Assembly (NCBI GenBank): GCA_963734395.1
Contig: CAVTGY010000007.1
Location: 496,001-560,000, forward strand
From: Bog-756 sp963734395
Lineage (GTDB): Bacteria > Actinomycetota > Acidimicrobiia > Acidimicrobiales > RAAP-2
Length of the DNA stretch: 64,000 bases
Direction of reading: 5' to 3'
The stretch's first letter is position 1, and each line of letters starts with the position of its first letter. Made by a program: the position numbers and the translations under genes. Positions 1-8,045 of this stretch are shown piece by piece. The notes beneath the pieces were generated by a model. That model did not search any database. It worked only from the letters and a program-made list of their open reading frames with translations, and had not been told where the DNA came from.

Positions 1-1
1 G

Positions 2-406
2 TTGATGACATCGCCCTGTTTCGATTCGGGCGAGCAGGACAACGGACTGCCGTGGCCAGAGGACTCGGCTACCCGACTGGCTGAGTACAACGCTTTGGTG
101 CGCCAGGTGGCCGCCGAGCACCCGGCGACGGTGAGACTGGACGATTTCAACGCCCTCCTGTGCCCGGGCGGCACCTTCACCACCTCATTCGACGGGATCC
201 AGATCCGAGACGGTGACGGTGTACACATCGTTCCCACCGCCGCTGCCGGCCAGTGGCTCGACGCTCAGCTGCTGCCCGAGGTGGTCAAGATCGGGAGGCT
301 GCAGATGAGCGGTGATCTTCTGACATCGCCGGCCACGTCGACCCCGTCGACTTCCTCGGCCAACACGTCCCCGTCGACTCCTCTACGTGCAGACACTTCG
401 AAATAG
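2..406 (+). CDS. C-terminal part of an SGNH-hydrolase / acyltransferase-type protein (5' end outside window)
   Basis: The reading frame is open at the left edge, so only the last ~134 residues are present. The piece resembles the C-terminal SGNH esterase domain often fused to OafA-type membrane acyltransferases in actinobacteria. A D-G-V-H motif near residue 75 fits the catalytic Asp-His pair of SGNH enzymes, and it is followed by an amphipathic helix of the kind that closes these domains. The last ~30 residues are Ser/Thr/Pro-rich and of low complexity. A complete protein with a comparable C-terminal domain is encoded at 41308-43443. The family call is inferred from this short tail; substrate unknown. 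Confidence 0.6.
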   Translation: MMTSPCFDSGEQDNGLPWPEDSATRLAEYNALVRQVAAEHPATVRLDDFNALLCPGGTFTTSFDGIQIRDGDGVHIVPTAAAGQWLDAQLLPEVVKIGRLQMSGDLLTSPATSTPSTSSANTSPSTPLRADTSK

Positions 407-488
407 ACCACCATCTCCATGTGGGGAACCAGGGAAGGGGCACGTTCAGTCCAGCCTGAGCGACCGATCGATCCGGAACGGCCGCCAG

Positions 489-926
489 TCAGGACGACGA
501 CACCGGAGCCGGCGGGGGAATCGACGAAGGCGGTGGTGGCTGGTTGAAGGTCGACTGGTCGGCCTGAGCGCACTGAACGACGAGAGCGGGTTCGAGGATG
601 GTCTCCGATACCCGGTTGCTCTCCGACACGGTGGTCATCAGCGCCTGCCACTGGCCGTCGTGGTAGGCGGCTTCGGCGGCGATGGGAAGAGCCAGGCGGA
701 GCTGGTCGTATGCTTCCTGCTCGATCGCTCCGTGATCGGTTCCGGTCGGCTGGAGCTGGGCTTTCTTGAGCAGTGCAATCGACTGATTGATGTGGGTGCA
801 GGCCTGGCGGGCGAGCGCCGTACCGTCGTCGCCTCCACAGGCACTGAGCACGGTCCCGAGCCCGATCGCGAATGCGATTCCGATGACCGGTGGCGGTAGC
901 CACCGTCGTCGGCCGGGGGATGTCAC
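489..926 (-). CDS. Putative lipoprotein, function unknown
   Basis: Predicted product of 145 residues. It has a basic N-terminus, a hydrophobic stretch and a lipobox L-S-A-C with Cys at about residue 30, followed by Gly-Gly-Asp-Asp, so export and lipid anchoring are likely. The mature part looks helical and ends in a Pro/Ser-rich tail. I chose the GTG at 926 because it overlaps the stop of the upstream gene as GTGA (923-926), the usual sign of translational coupling. A longer frame reaching 995 would overlap the neighbour by 73 bases. No enzymatic motif was recognised. Confidence 0.65.
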   Translation of the reverse strand: MTSPGRRRWLPPPVIGIAFAIGLGTVLSACGGDDGTALARQACTHINQSIALLKKAQLQPTGTDHGAIEQEAYDQLRLALPIAAEAAYHDGQWQALMTTVSESNRVSETILEPALVVQCAQADQSTFNQPPPPSSIPPPAPVSSS

Positions 927-1480
927 CCGAGCCAGCTGCCGGCCGAGTCGAGGAGATAGCGGCTGACCGCCAGGCAGCGATCGAAGACCTCGCACATCAT
1001 CTCTTCGCCGGCAAGGACCCGGGTGAGAGAGACAGGAGAGCGGGCCACGATGTTGAGACGCCGTTCGGCGGCATCGGTGGCCGAGGCGTAGGAGTCGATG
1101 GCCGACACTTCGAGGGGCAGTTCGATGCCTCCCACCCCGGCCAGATCGATGGCCAGGCGGAGCAGGTCCGGTCCATGGGGCAACGGGGGAAGGGCCCAGG
1201 TGAAGGTGAGCGGGAAGTGGAAGTCGTCGGGAGGTTCGTCGTCCTCGGGCAACCCGAAGACGGCGTCCTCAAACGAGAGCAACGTCCTCGGATCGACTTC
1301 GAGGGCCAGATGGAGATCGAGCGGACCACCGCAGCCGTCTTCGGGATGGAGCTCCACCTCCCACACCTGGCGGAGCGAGTAGGTCTCCACGAAGTGCCGC
1401 TCATCATGGACATGGAAGCCATGGTCAACAGAGTGATCCTTCAGATCGGCCACGTACCCGGCCACATCGATGACTGCCAC
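923..1480 (-). CDS. Conserved hypothetical protein, co-transcribed with the lipoprotein
   Basis: 185 residues, acidic, no signal peptide or membrane segment. I do not recognise a named family. It reads as a compact cytosolic protein with alternating beta-type segments in the first half and helices in the second. It is the first gene of a two-gene unit with the lipoprotein gene (GTGA overlap) and is divergent from the inositol-monophosphatase-family gene at 1545, with about 64 bases between the starts to hold both promoters. The overlap and lack of a competing frame support it being real; function is unknown. Confidence 0.55.
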   Translation of the reverse strand: MAVIDVAGYVADLKDHSVDHGFHVHDERHFVETYSLRQVWEVELHPEDGCGGPLDLHLALEVDPRTLLSFEDAVFGLPEDDEPPDDFHFPLTFTWALPPLPHGPDLLRLAIDLAGVGGIELPLEVSAIDSYASATDAAERRLNIVARSPVSLTRVLAGEEMMCEVFDRCLAVSRYLLDSAGSWLG

Positions 1481-1544
1481 AGGCTCCTCAGCCTACCGGT
1501 CTACGGCAGGTCCGGTATCGTCGATCGAGTGAACGACGACTACG

Positions 1545-2291
1545 TTGCTCGAGGTGCTGAACGCAGCCGCCACCGCCGTGGCTGGCGCTCTGGCGAAGCT
1601 CAGCGACTGGGGATTGGCGGGAACCCGGGAAAGTCAGTATCGGTCGGATCTGGTGGCAGATGCCGCAGCCAAGGAAATTCTCGACGGGGCCGGTCTGGGC
1701 GTGATGTCCGAAGAGTCCGGGCCCTACCGGATGGATCGCGAGTTGGTGGTGGTGATCGATCCGGTGGACGGCTCCACCAACGCGGCGAGAGGCATCCCCT
1801 GGTATGCCACCAGTCTGTGTGCCGTAGACAGCGAAGGTCCCCGGGCAGCCGTGGTGGCCAATCAAGTATCCGGCGCTCGATTCGAAGCGCTGCGTTCCGG
1901 TGGAGCCCGCAAGGATGGTGCAGCGATCAGACCCTCGACATGTCGTGCTCTTGGGGACGCGATCGTCGGATTCTCCGGTTATCCCCCGCGTTACCTCGGA
2001 TGGTCCCAGTTCCGGGAACTCGGATCGGCAGCCCTCGATCTTTGCGCGGTGGCCGAGGGAGTCCTCGACGCCTATACGGTGGTGGGAGGATCGCAGCTCG
2101 GAAGTTGGGACTACCTGGGGGCCATGCTCATCTGCAACGAGGCGGGCGCCGTGGTCGCTGAGTCGGCAGGACGGGATCTGGTGACTCTAGAGCACGCAGA
2201 TCGAAGAACCCCGCTGGCCGCCTCCACACCCGAACTTCTCGAGGAACTGAGACAAGCAACGGCAACCGGGGACTTGCCGGACAACTCGTAG
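1545..2291 (+). CDS. Inositol monophosphatase family protein
   Basis: 248 residues with the three metal-binding signatures of the Mg2+-dependent phosphatase superfamily (IMPase / FBPase / CysQ). These are S-E-E-S at 55-58, D-P-V-D-G-S-T-N at 72-79 and W-D-Y-L-G-A at 188-193. The family hydrolyses phosphomonoesters such as inositol phosphates, histidinol phosphate or 3'-phosphoadenosine 5'-phosphate; which one applies here cannot be read from sequence. An in-frame TGA lies just upstream at 1530, so translation starts at TTG 1545 or GTG 1554. Cytosolic, standard family length, all metal ligands present. Confidence 0.88.
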   Translation: MLEVLNAAATAVAGALAKLSDWGLAGTRESQYRSDLVADAAAKEILDGAGLGVMSEESGPYRMDRELVVVIDPVDGSTNAARGIPWYATSLCAVDSEGPRAAVVANQVSGARFEALRSGGARKDGAAIRPSTCRALGDAIVGFSGYPPRYLGWSQFRELGSAALDLCAVAEGVLDAYTVVGGSQLGSWDYLGAMLICNEAGAVVAESAGRDLVTLEHADRRTPLAASTPELLEELRQATATGDLPDNS

Positions 2292-2376
2292 TACCCCGAT
2301 CCTGTCGTGTTGACCGGGCGACGGATCGCCACGGACGGGAGCGCTACCCTGAGTCCGTTCATCGCAAATGGCATGA

Positions 2377-2449
2377 GGGCGTTTAGCTCAGTTGGTAGAG
2401 CAGCTGGCTTACAACCAGCAGGTCATCGGTTCGAGTCCGGTAGCGCCCA
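2377..2449 (+). tRNA. tRNA-Val (anticodon UAC)
   Basis: Complete cloverleaf. The 7-bp acceptor stem GGGCGTT pairs with AGCGCCC with one G-U pair. The D-arm contains AGCTCAGTTGGTAGAGC, and the anticodon stem GCTGG/CCAGC has loop CTTACAA, giving anticodon TAC. The T-arm contains GGTTCGAGTCC, and the discriminator base is A. The 3' CCA is not fully encoded: A-C-C-G follows the acceptor, so CCA is added after transcription. It is a single isolated tRNA, and no integrase or att-like duplication is seen next to it. Confidence 0.97.
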
Positions 2450-2555
2450 CCCGAAGTGCAGGTCAGCCGGGTCCACACCCAAGGCTGATCTCGCGCCGCG
2501 GCGGATTCCGTGCGCGATCGAAATCCATTCAGAACTCCCGGGGGCCCGGCCTGAT

Positions 2556-3086
2556 TCAATTACCTGCCGAGCGTCGAAGATAGGTGCTCATCCACGTCAT
2601 CTCACCGTCGTCGAGCGCGCCGAGCGCGTCGAGCAAGGCTTGCAGCCCGGAGAACCCCGTTTCGCCGAGCTCAGCCCTCAGGTCGTCCTCGATCGCTTGA
2701 GCGGCCGCTCGCTGCGACCGGAGGTAGTCAACGCCGCGGGAGGTGAGCATTACCGACTTTTCCCTCTTGCTGGTCGGCGAATCGGCGACCGAAACGTAGC
2801 CACGATCCCACAGGTGCCCGACGACTTTGCTGGCCCCCTGACGAGTGATGCCGAGCTCGCGCCCAATGGCCGAGATCGTTGATCCGCCCTGCTCCAAGCA
2901 CAACCGGAGCACCCGCCCGTCGGGAAATCGTCGCTCTCCGAATCCTGCATCGGCCATAGCGGCGTCGAGTCGCAGCTGATAGCCAACCCAGGCTCGCCGG
3001 AGCGCCGGTCCAAGGCCGTCCGATCCCGCCTGAGTCGAATCGGTGCCTCCGACGGCGGCATCCGAAGGAGGCACATCGGAAACCAT
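2556..3086 (-). CDS. MarR-family transcriptional regulator
   Basis: 176 residues from ATG 3086. The winged helix-turn-helix is clear: helices around T-I-S-A-I-G-R-E-L-G-I-T-R-Q-G-A-S-K and a wing containing S-P-T-S-K-R-E-K-S, followed by L-T-S-R-G. MarR proteins are dimeric repressors that usually bind a palindrome in a divergent promoter and release it on binding a small phenolic or oxidant ligand. Here the gene is divergent from the exported phosphoesterase gene at 3357. A near-perfect 17-bp palindrome (3106-3122) starts 20 bases upstream of this ATG, so autoregulation and control of the phosphoesterase are plausible. Longer upstream starts would run through that operator region. Confidence 0.85.
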   Translation of the reverse strand: MVSDVPPSDAAVGGTDSTQAGSDGLGPALRRAWVGYQLRLDAAMADAGFGERRFPDGRVLRLCLEQGGSTISAIGRELGITRQGASKVVGHLWDRGYVSVADSPTSKREKSVMLTSRGVDYLRSQRAAAQAIEDDLRAELGETGFSGLQALLDALGALDDGEMTWMSTYLRRSAGN

Positions 3087-3105
3087 ACGGGAGATGGTAG
3101 CGAAT

Positions 3106-3122
3106 TGTAAACCAAGTTGACA
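3106..3122. promoter_or_regulatory. Operator-like palindrome between MarR gene and phosphoesterase gene
   Basis: TGTAAAC-CAA-GTTGACA: 7-bp arms with one mismatch around a 3-bp centre. Its right arm contains the -35 hexamer TTGACA of the rightward promoter. The size and position suit a MarR-family dimer; that the adjacent MarR protein binds it is inference. Confidence 0.5.
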
Positions 3123-3145
3123 GTTGGGACCTGGCGACCGATAAT
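3117..3145 (+). promoter_or_regulatory. Sigma70-type promoter for the phosphoesterase gene
   Basis: TTGACA at 3117-3122 and GATAAT at 3140-3145 with a 17-bp spacer, close to consensus on the + strand. It would give a leader of about 200 nt before ATG 3357. Confidence 0.6.
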
Positions 3146-3356
3146 TCGAATATGCAGCCCGCCGCCACCACCACCGGCGCACCGGCGTGCCCCAGGGTTG
3201 GTGTTTGGGTCGGCCCTGGTCTGCAGCTTTTGTAGGTCCAGCAGCGGAGGTTCTCAATCTCTCTCGACCATCGTCCCCCGCCGGGGGCACGGCATGGACC
3301 GCATCGTCGACGCCCGACGCTCTCCACCTGACCGATTCGTCGAAAGGAAGAGGTAC

Positions 3357-4938
3357 ATGACAAGTGACACGAGATCCCGGTCGCGTGCCCGCGGGCGGCG
3401 GGCCGTAGCAATCGCCTCAGGCAGTCTCGTCGTCCTGGCGCTGGCGATCACCGGCTGCAGCAGACGCGCCGCCGCAGTCGGCCGCCCCACCGGAAAAGGT
3501 GAGCGGCGGCCCGAGCGGCCACTACATCGTGGCGGCGGGTATCCACAAGATCAAACACATCATCGTCGTCGAACAGGAGAACCGCTCCTTCGACAGCTAC
3601 TTCGGGACGTACCCGGGCGCCGACGGCATCCCCATGCAGAACGGGGTGCCGACGGTGTGCGTGCCCATGCCGACCGGCGGCTGCCAGATGCCCTACCACG
3701 ACACCAGCGACGTCAACGGCGGCGGGCCGCACGGTGAGGCCAACGCGAAAGCCGACGTCGACGCGGGGAAGATGGACGGGTTCATCTCCCAGGCGACCCA
3801 GGCCAAGAAGGGGTGCGGCGCAGACGTCAACACCGTAGACGACCCTGAGTGTTCCAATTCGGCCACCCCCGACGTCATGGGCTACCACACGGCAATGGAG
3901 ATCCCGAACTATTGGACGTACGCCAAGGACTTCTCACTCGACGACCACATGTTCGAGCCCGTCGCCTCGTGGTCGCTGCCCGACCACCTCTACCTGGTGT
4001 CGGGCTGGTCTGCCAAGTGCTCGAGTCCTAACCCGATGAGCTGCAAGAACGACATCACTGGCCCCTATACGCCGATCCAGATGCAAAAGTACGTCGACCA
4101 GGCCATCGACACCGGCACGGCCGACATCACCGACGCCTGGACCGACATCACCTGGCTCCTCTACAACAAGCATGTCTCGTGGGCCTACTACGTTCAGACG
4201 GGCGACCAACCCGACTGCGACAACGACTCGGCCGTGGTCTGCCCACCGGTAGCGCAGAGCTATCTCACCCCCGGCATCTGGAACCCGTTGCCGGTCTTCG
4301 AGGACGTGCAGAAGGACCATCAGCTGCGCAACATCCAGCCGCTGAACAGCTACTTCGCCGAGGCCAAGAAGGGGACTCTGCCCTCGGTCATGTGGGTTAC
4401 CCCGTCCCAGGCCGACAGCGAGCACCCGCCGGCCAGCGTCCACCAGGGCCAGGCCTACGTCACCGCCGTCGTCAACGCCGCGATGAAGAGCCCCGACTGG
4501 GACTCGACGGCCATCTTCTTGCAATGGGACGACTGGGGCGGCTTCTACGACAACGTCGTCCCGCCACCCGTTGACCAAAACGGCTACGGGCTACGCGTGC
4601 CGGCCATGGTGATCTCGCCTTACGCCAAGCCGGGCTATATCGACCACCAGACGCTGAGCAGCGACGCCTATCTCAAGTTCATAGAGGACGACTTCTTGGG
4701 TGGGTCCCGGCTCAACCCCACGACCGATGGGCGCGCCGACCCCCGGCCAGATGTGCGCGAAGACGAGAAGATCCTGGGCAACATGGAGCAGGACTTCGAC
4801 TTCAACCAGGCGCCCCGCCCACCGGTCCTCCTACCAACCAATCCCCCCACGGACTCGCCGAGCATCCCCGCCTACTTCAACGGGATGGGCCCGTGCAACG
4901 GATGCACGACCACTCCTCCTAGCACCTCGGGCGGTTGA
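3357..4938 (+). CDS. Exported phosphoesterase (PF04185, phospholipase C / acid phosphatase type) with an apparent frameshift after the signal peptide
   Basis: From ATG 3357, which has a good ribosome site (GGAAGAGG), the first 34 residues form a lipoprotein signal: Arg-rich start, hydrophobic core and I-T-G-C at the lipobox. The enzyme domain lies in the +1 frame. There it begins D-A-P-P-Q-S-A-A-P-P as a Pro/Ala linker, then the family hallmark V-E-Q-E-N-R-S-F-D-S-Y-F-G, later D-D-W-G-G-F-Y-D-N and P-A-M-V-I-S-P-Y. Removing one base near 3462 joins the two into one ~525-residue lipoprotein. Without it, translation from GTG 3499 would give a 479-residue protein with no export signal. The family cleaves phosphodiester/phosphomonoester bonds of phospholipids outside the cell. 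A second PF04185 gene lies at 8435. Confidence 0.78.
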
Positions 4939-5221
4939 GAAGCCCGGTGGGTATCTCAGGACTCCATGTCGAAAGCGAAGACTGAGTAGTGCAGCGCCTG
5001 GGCGTACAAGAAATGCGCACAATTGCCGACGAAGGAGCCGGGCGGCTGGGTCTTACCGCACCCGCCAGGCAGTCCATCTTTCCCAAACGGCCATGTCTTG
5101 GATGGTCACGATGACGCCAGTCGCTTTCGAGCGCCTCCTCAAGTGGTACACCTCTCACGTCTGCGTGCTCGATACGGTGGCCTCGTCGCTCTGTTCGAGG
5201 CAACCGAATGAGCCGGCAACG
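4939..5221. other. Intergenic region between convergent genes, no feature recognised
   Basis: 283 bases between the stop of the phosphoesterase and the stop of the PH-like gene. No frame here has convincing protein character, and I found no hairpin followed by a T-tract. Confidence 0.5.
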
Positions 5222-5584
5222 TCACGGGTCCTGGAATTCAGCGCGATTAATCGCACCAGCTAGTGCCTGAGCGGAACGCTTGTTCAGCACGAATGTCCGA
5301 ACGGTTTCGTATTCATCAGACATGGTCAGGTGCGCCATCATGAACCGGTGCCGGACTGTCACCGGGACCTTGATCTGTTCCACCATCAGGTCTACCAAGA
5401 TGCCGTGCTTGGCTGTTCCGAAGACCAATCGGCGATCCGAGAGCACCAAATGGCCTTCGGCCTCCCGCGGTTTGAGTCCGCCACCGGGGTCCAGCAACAA
5501 CCCGAGGACATCAAACAGGATTTCCTCGTCCGGCTGGAGTCGGTCATTGATGATCCCGAGCCGAGCCTGTCTCCATTGGGGCAT
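5222..5584 (-). CDS. PH-like (GRAM/YokE-type) domain protein, function unknown
   Basis: 120 residues from ATG 5584. The pattern L-Q-P-D-E-E-I-L followed by E-G-H-L-V-L-S-D-R-R-L-V-F-G and a later basic/hydrophobic strand resembles the small bacterial PH-like domains (YokE/GRAM type). There, a strand-turn-strand 'G.L.lTd.Rlvf' precedes more strands and a C-terminal helix. Here the last ~25 residues (N-K-R-S-A-Q-A-L-A-G-A-I) form that helix. No signal peptide or membrane segment. Such domains bind lipids or act as membrane-stress adaptors, but no role can be assigned here. It lies downstream of the ClC gene on the same strand. Confidence 0.6.
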   Translation of the reverse strand: MPQWRQARLGIINDRLQPDEEILFDVLGLLLDPGGGLKPREAEGHLVLSDRRLVFGTAKHGILVDLMVEQIKVPVTVRHRFMMAHLTMSDEYETVRTFVLNKRSAQALAGAINRAEFQDP

Positions 5585-5630
5585 TAGTTGCTTACCCTGG
5601 CGGTGGTGGAAGACTCCACCATGGTCCTTC

Positions 5631-7025
5631 TTATGCGACCCATCCTGCCCTCAGGTGTTCGATGTCGACGCCCCGCCTCAACAGCTTCGTGGTGTAGATG
5701 TTTCCATCGCTGAGGTGCTTGGAAAGGGCCGACGCGATGCCCACCACGAGCAGGGCTGGAAGAACTAGGGAGAAGTTCCCGGTCATCTCTAAGGCGCTTG
5801 CCGTGGCCGTCAGGGGCGCTTGTGCCGCGGCCCCGAATACCCCTCCCATGGCTACCACCGCGAAGACCGCGGGTGAGCTGACCGTTTGTCCGAAGAGATG
5901 CTGGGCCACCGACCCGTAGGTCATGCCGGCCATCGCGCCGATGAACAGCGACGGAGCGAACACACCTCCCGATCCGCCAATCGAAAGCGTCAAACTGGTA
6001 GCCACAATCTTCCCGACCAGGAGGACCAGCAGGAACCACAGCACGTAGCGGCCGCCGATCGCTCGTTCCATCACCGGATAGCCCACCCCGTACATCTCGG
6101 GGACAGCCAGGAGGACGACACCCAGCACAAGACCACCGACGGCGGGTCGTGCCCACTCGGGCCTTCCGTGCCACAGGGCGTCGGCGGTGTCCTCCATTCG
6201 ATAGAGCACCGACTTGAACGTCCAGCCCAACAGGCCAGAGACCAGACCGAGGCCGGCCAGAAGAAGAAAGACCACGGGTTGTTGGACGACCAGTCCATGC
6301 GGCAGGGTGGCGAAGAAGGGTGCCGACCCGAAGACAGCTCGACTCACGAGGTCGGCGGCGACCGCGGAGAGAATCATCGCAAACAGGGCGTCAATCGAGA
6401 AGACACAAAGGATGATCTCGAATCCGAAGAACACGCCCGTCAATGGCGCGTTGAAGGTCGCGGCGATCCCTCCTGCGGCACCGCAGGCGACGAGCACGCG
6501 CAGTTTGATCCCCGGGACCTTGAAGAGTTGTCCAAGGGTCGACGCCGCCGCAGAGCCGATCTGAACGATGGGCCCCTCCCGGCCAACCGAACCACCCGTG
6601 GCGATGCAGATTGTCGATGCCAGTGCTTTGACCACGGTGACCGGGGGTCGGATGCGACCCTCACTCTCAGCCACCGCCAGCATCACCTCGGGAACGCCGT
6701 GGCCCCGGGCTTCGGGGGCAAAACGCTGGATCAGCGGGCCGTAGAGCAGGCCCCCGACGACGGGAATGATCAGTAGGAACCACACTCCGATTCCGGGAAA
6801 GTGGAGGCTTGGAACCCTGCCTTGCTGCCCGAACTGTGCGTACCCCGTCGCAAGCCAGGTGAAGCCGAGGATCATCTCCCGAAAGACCACGGCGCCGAGG
6901 CCTGCGAGCGCCCCCACCGCCATGGCCAGCGCCAGGAGGCCGAACTGGGTCGAGCGCGCCATGTGAGCAATCACTCCGAGTGGATGCCCGAGAGGATTGT
7001 CTAGAGGTCCCAACTGCGCTGCCAT
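5631..7025 (-). CDS. ClC-family chloride channel / H+-Cl- antiporter
   Basis: 464 residues, polytopic. ClC selectivity-filter motifs occur in order: G-H-G-V-P-E at 108-113, G-R-E-G-P at 148-152 (gating glutamate present) and G-G-V-F-A-P at 353-358. Thus all three chloride-coordinating loops are intact. There are no C-terminal CBS domains, as in the short bacterial ClCs of the E. coli type. The ATG at 7025 overlaps the upstream MarR gene by 25 bases. An internal ATG at 6962, just before the first membrane helix, is an equally possible start. ClCs move chloride or other anions (some, fluoride or nitrate) and often serve acid resistance. Coupling to a MarR regulator is unusual and suggests inducible expression. 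Confidence 0.93.
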   Translation of the reverse strand: MAAQLGPLDNPLGHPLGVIAHMARSTQFGLLALAMAVGALAGLGAVVFREMILGFTWLATGYAQFGQQGRVPSLHFPGIGVWFLLIIPVVGGLLYGPLIQRFAPEARGHGVPEVMLAVAESEGRIRPPVTVVKALASTICIATGGSVGREGPIVQIGSAAASTLGQLFKVPGIKLRVLVACGAAGGIAATFNAPLTGVFFGFEIILCVFSIDALFAMILSAVAADLVSRAVFGSAPFFATLPHGLVVQQPVVFLLLAGLGLVSGLLGWTFKSVLYRMEDTADALWHGRPEWARPAVGGLVLGVVLLAVPEMYGVGYPVMERAIGGRYVLWFLLVLLVGKIVATSLTLSIGGSGGVFAPSLFIGAMAGMTYGSVAQHLFGQTVSSPAVFAVVAMGGVFGAAAQAPLTATASALEMTGNFSLVLPALLVVGIASALSKHLSDGNIYTTKLLRRGVDIEHLRAGWVA

Positions 7026-7501
7026 TCCCCGTCGGGAATCTCACCTGCCGCCTTGCCAAAGACATCGAACGCCCTCACCAGGCTCGCTCGTTCAGATATT
7101 GGCATGGCGCCAAGGATCAGGTCTATCTCATCGCGTCTGCGCTCCGTCACGCTGTCGACGAGCCGATTTCCCTTCGGCGTCAGGTCGAGACGTACCTCGC
7201 GCCGATCAGCTCCTGCTCGTCGCCGCGAAATCAGCCGCTTCCGAACGAGTCGGTCGCAGAGGCGGGTCGCCGTCGAGGGTTCGACGCCGAGTGCGGCCGC
7301 GAGGTCCCTCGGTCGCTGGGGGCCGCGGGATGCGAGTACGACAAGGGCACGGTACTGCTGCAGCGAAACCTCTTCCTCGTGGTCTGCGAGTGACCGAGCT
7401 GCGACCGACACGAGGACACGGCTGGCCGTCATGACGGCGTCGGTCGCCTGGCGGTTCGTGTACGACGATGAGACGGGACTGAAGGTAGTAGGGATACACA
7501 T
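7001..7501 (-). CDS. MarR-family transcriptional regulator of the ClC operon
   Basis: 166 residues from ATG 7501 (a TTG at 7516 is the only earlier option). Winged-helix core: R-D-L-A-A-A-L-G-V-E-P-S-T-A-T-R-L-C-D-R-L as helices 3-4, then wing R-R-A-G-A-D-R-R-E-V-R and L-T-P-K-G. This is the canonical MarR D-x-R-x3-V wing. Its 3' end overlaps the ClC start, so the two are translationally coupled. No Shine-Dalgarno precedes ATG 7501, and an A/T-rich TATAGAT lies a few bases upstream, so the mRNA may be leaderless. An inverted repeat (7494-7508) covers the start codon, suggesting tight autorepression. Confidence 0.85.
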   Translation of the reverse strand: MCIPTTFSPVSSSYTNRQATDAVMTASRVLVSVAARSLADHEEEVSLQQYRALVVLASRGPQRPRDLAAALGVEPSTATRLCDRLVRKRLISRRRAGADRREVRLDLTPKGNRLVDSVTERRRDEIDLILGAMPISERASLVRAFDVFGKAAGEIPDGEWQRSWDL

Positions 7502-7508
7502 AGTGTAT
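7494..7508. promoter_or_regulatory. Inverted repeat over the MarR start codon, probable autoregulatory operator
   Basis: ATACAC-ATA-GTGTAT: perfect 6-bp arms around a 3-bp centre. It lies across ATG 7501 of the regulator gene. The size suits a MarR dimer; binding is inferred. Confidence 0.5.
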
Positions 7509-7516
7509 CTATACAA

Positions 7517-7847
7517 CTATCTCTTGGCAACAGGTCAGGTTCCACTCGTCGTTCGGTTGGCACAATGTGTGCCCGCTACTCGGCTGGAAGGCCCCTCTTC
7601 GTGAGTGATGCCTTCGACGTTCTCCAAGCTCACGAAGAGGGCTGTGAATCGGTATCCCCTAGGTGCCGGTCATGGGCAGGGAATGTCTCACGCTTAGCCG
7701 GATACTGTCGCCAAACATGGATGGCCTAGAGGTCGGAGGGAGATCCACCCGTCGCGATCCGCTCAGCTGACGGGTGGCGCTGCAACCTCTCCAGCCCATC
7801 GAGGGGGCTGAGACGATGGGGCGAGCGTTGGACAGGCGCTGGTAACG
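7517..7847. other. Intergenic region containing one long inverted repeat
   Basis: 331 bases between the MarR gene and the small gene at 7848. Apart from the promoter region of the MarR gene and the 13-bp inverted repeat at 7593-7641, nothing gene-like was recognised. Confidence 0.5.
7593..7641. repeat. 13-bp perfect inverted repeat with a 23-base loop
   Basis: CCCTCTTCGTGAG at 7593-7605 and its exact reverse complement at 7629-7641. No T-tract follows on either strand, so it is not a standard intrinsic terminator. It could be an RNA hairpin, a protein site, or the scar of a lost element. Confidence 0.6.
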
Positions 7848-8045
7848 GTGCCATCTGTGGAGCAACGCCGAGCCGCCGAAGATGCAGTGATTTCTCTCTA
7901 CGAGGCCCGACATAAGGTCCGAGAGGCCGTCATTCCTGCCGCCATCGCTGATGGGATTTCGGTTGGCGATATCGCCGCTGCCTTCGGGGTCCCATTGGAC
8001 ATGATTGTCGGCTACGCAGACAGGGTTGCATACGAATCGCGATAG
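7848..8045 (+). CDS. Small hypothetical protein with a helix-turn-helix-like segment
   Basis: 65 residues from GTG 7848. The sequence is strongly helical and charged, and its middle part (G-I-S-V-G-D-I-A-A-A-F-G-V-P) looks like the two helices of a helix-turn-helix, as in small Actinobacteria-specific DNA-binding-like proteins. No clear Shine-Dalgarno. It stands alone between two noncoding stretches. Composition is protein-like rather than shadow-like, but length and lack of a named family keep confidence low. Confidence 0.4.
   Translation: MPSVEQRRAAEDAVISLYEARHKVREAVIPAAIADGISVGDIAAAFGVPLDMIVGYADRVAYESR

Noticed and set aside
890..2161. Open frame of 423 codons on the + strand opposite the genes at 923-1480 and overlapping the IMPase gene
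   Set aside because: Arg/Gly/Ser-rich, low-complexity shadow of better-supported genes; no family resemblance.
2377..2449. tRNA-Val as an integration site for a mobile element
   Set aside because: No integrase gene, no 3'-end duplication of the tRNA and no foreign-looking genes nearby.
5886..6776. Open frame of 296 codons antisense to the ClC channel
   Set aside because: Composition (Gln/Asp/His-rich) typical of an antisense shadow; ClC motifs are on the other strand.
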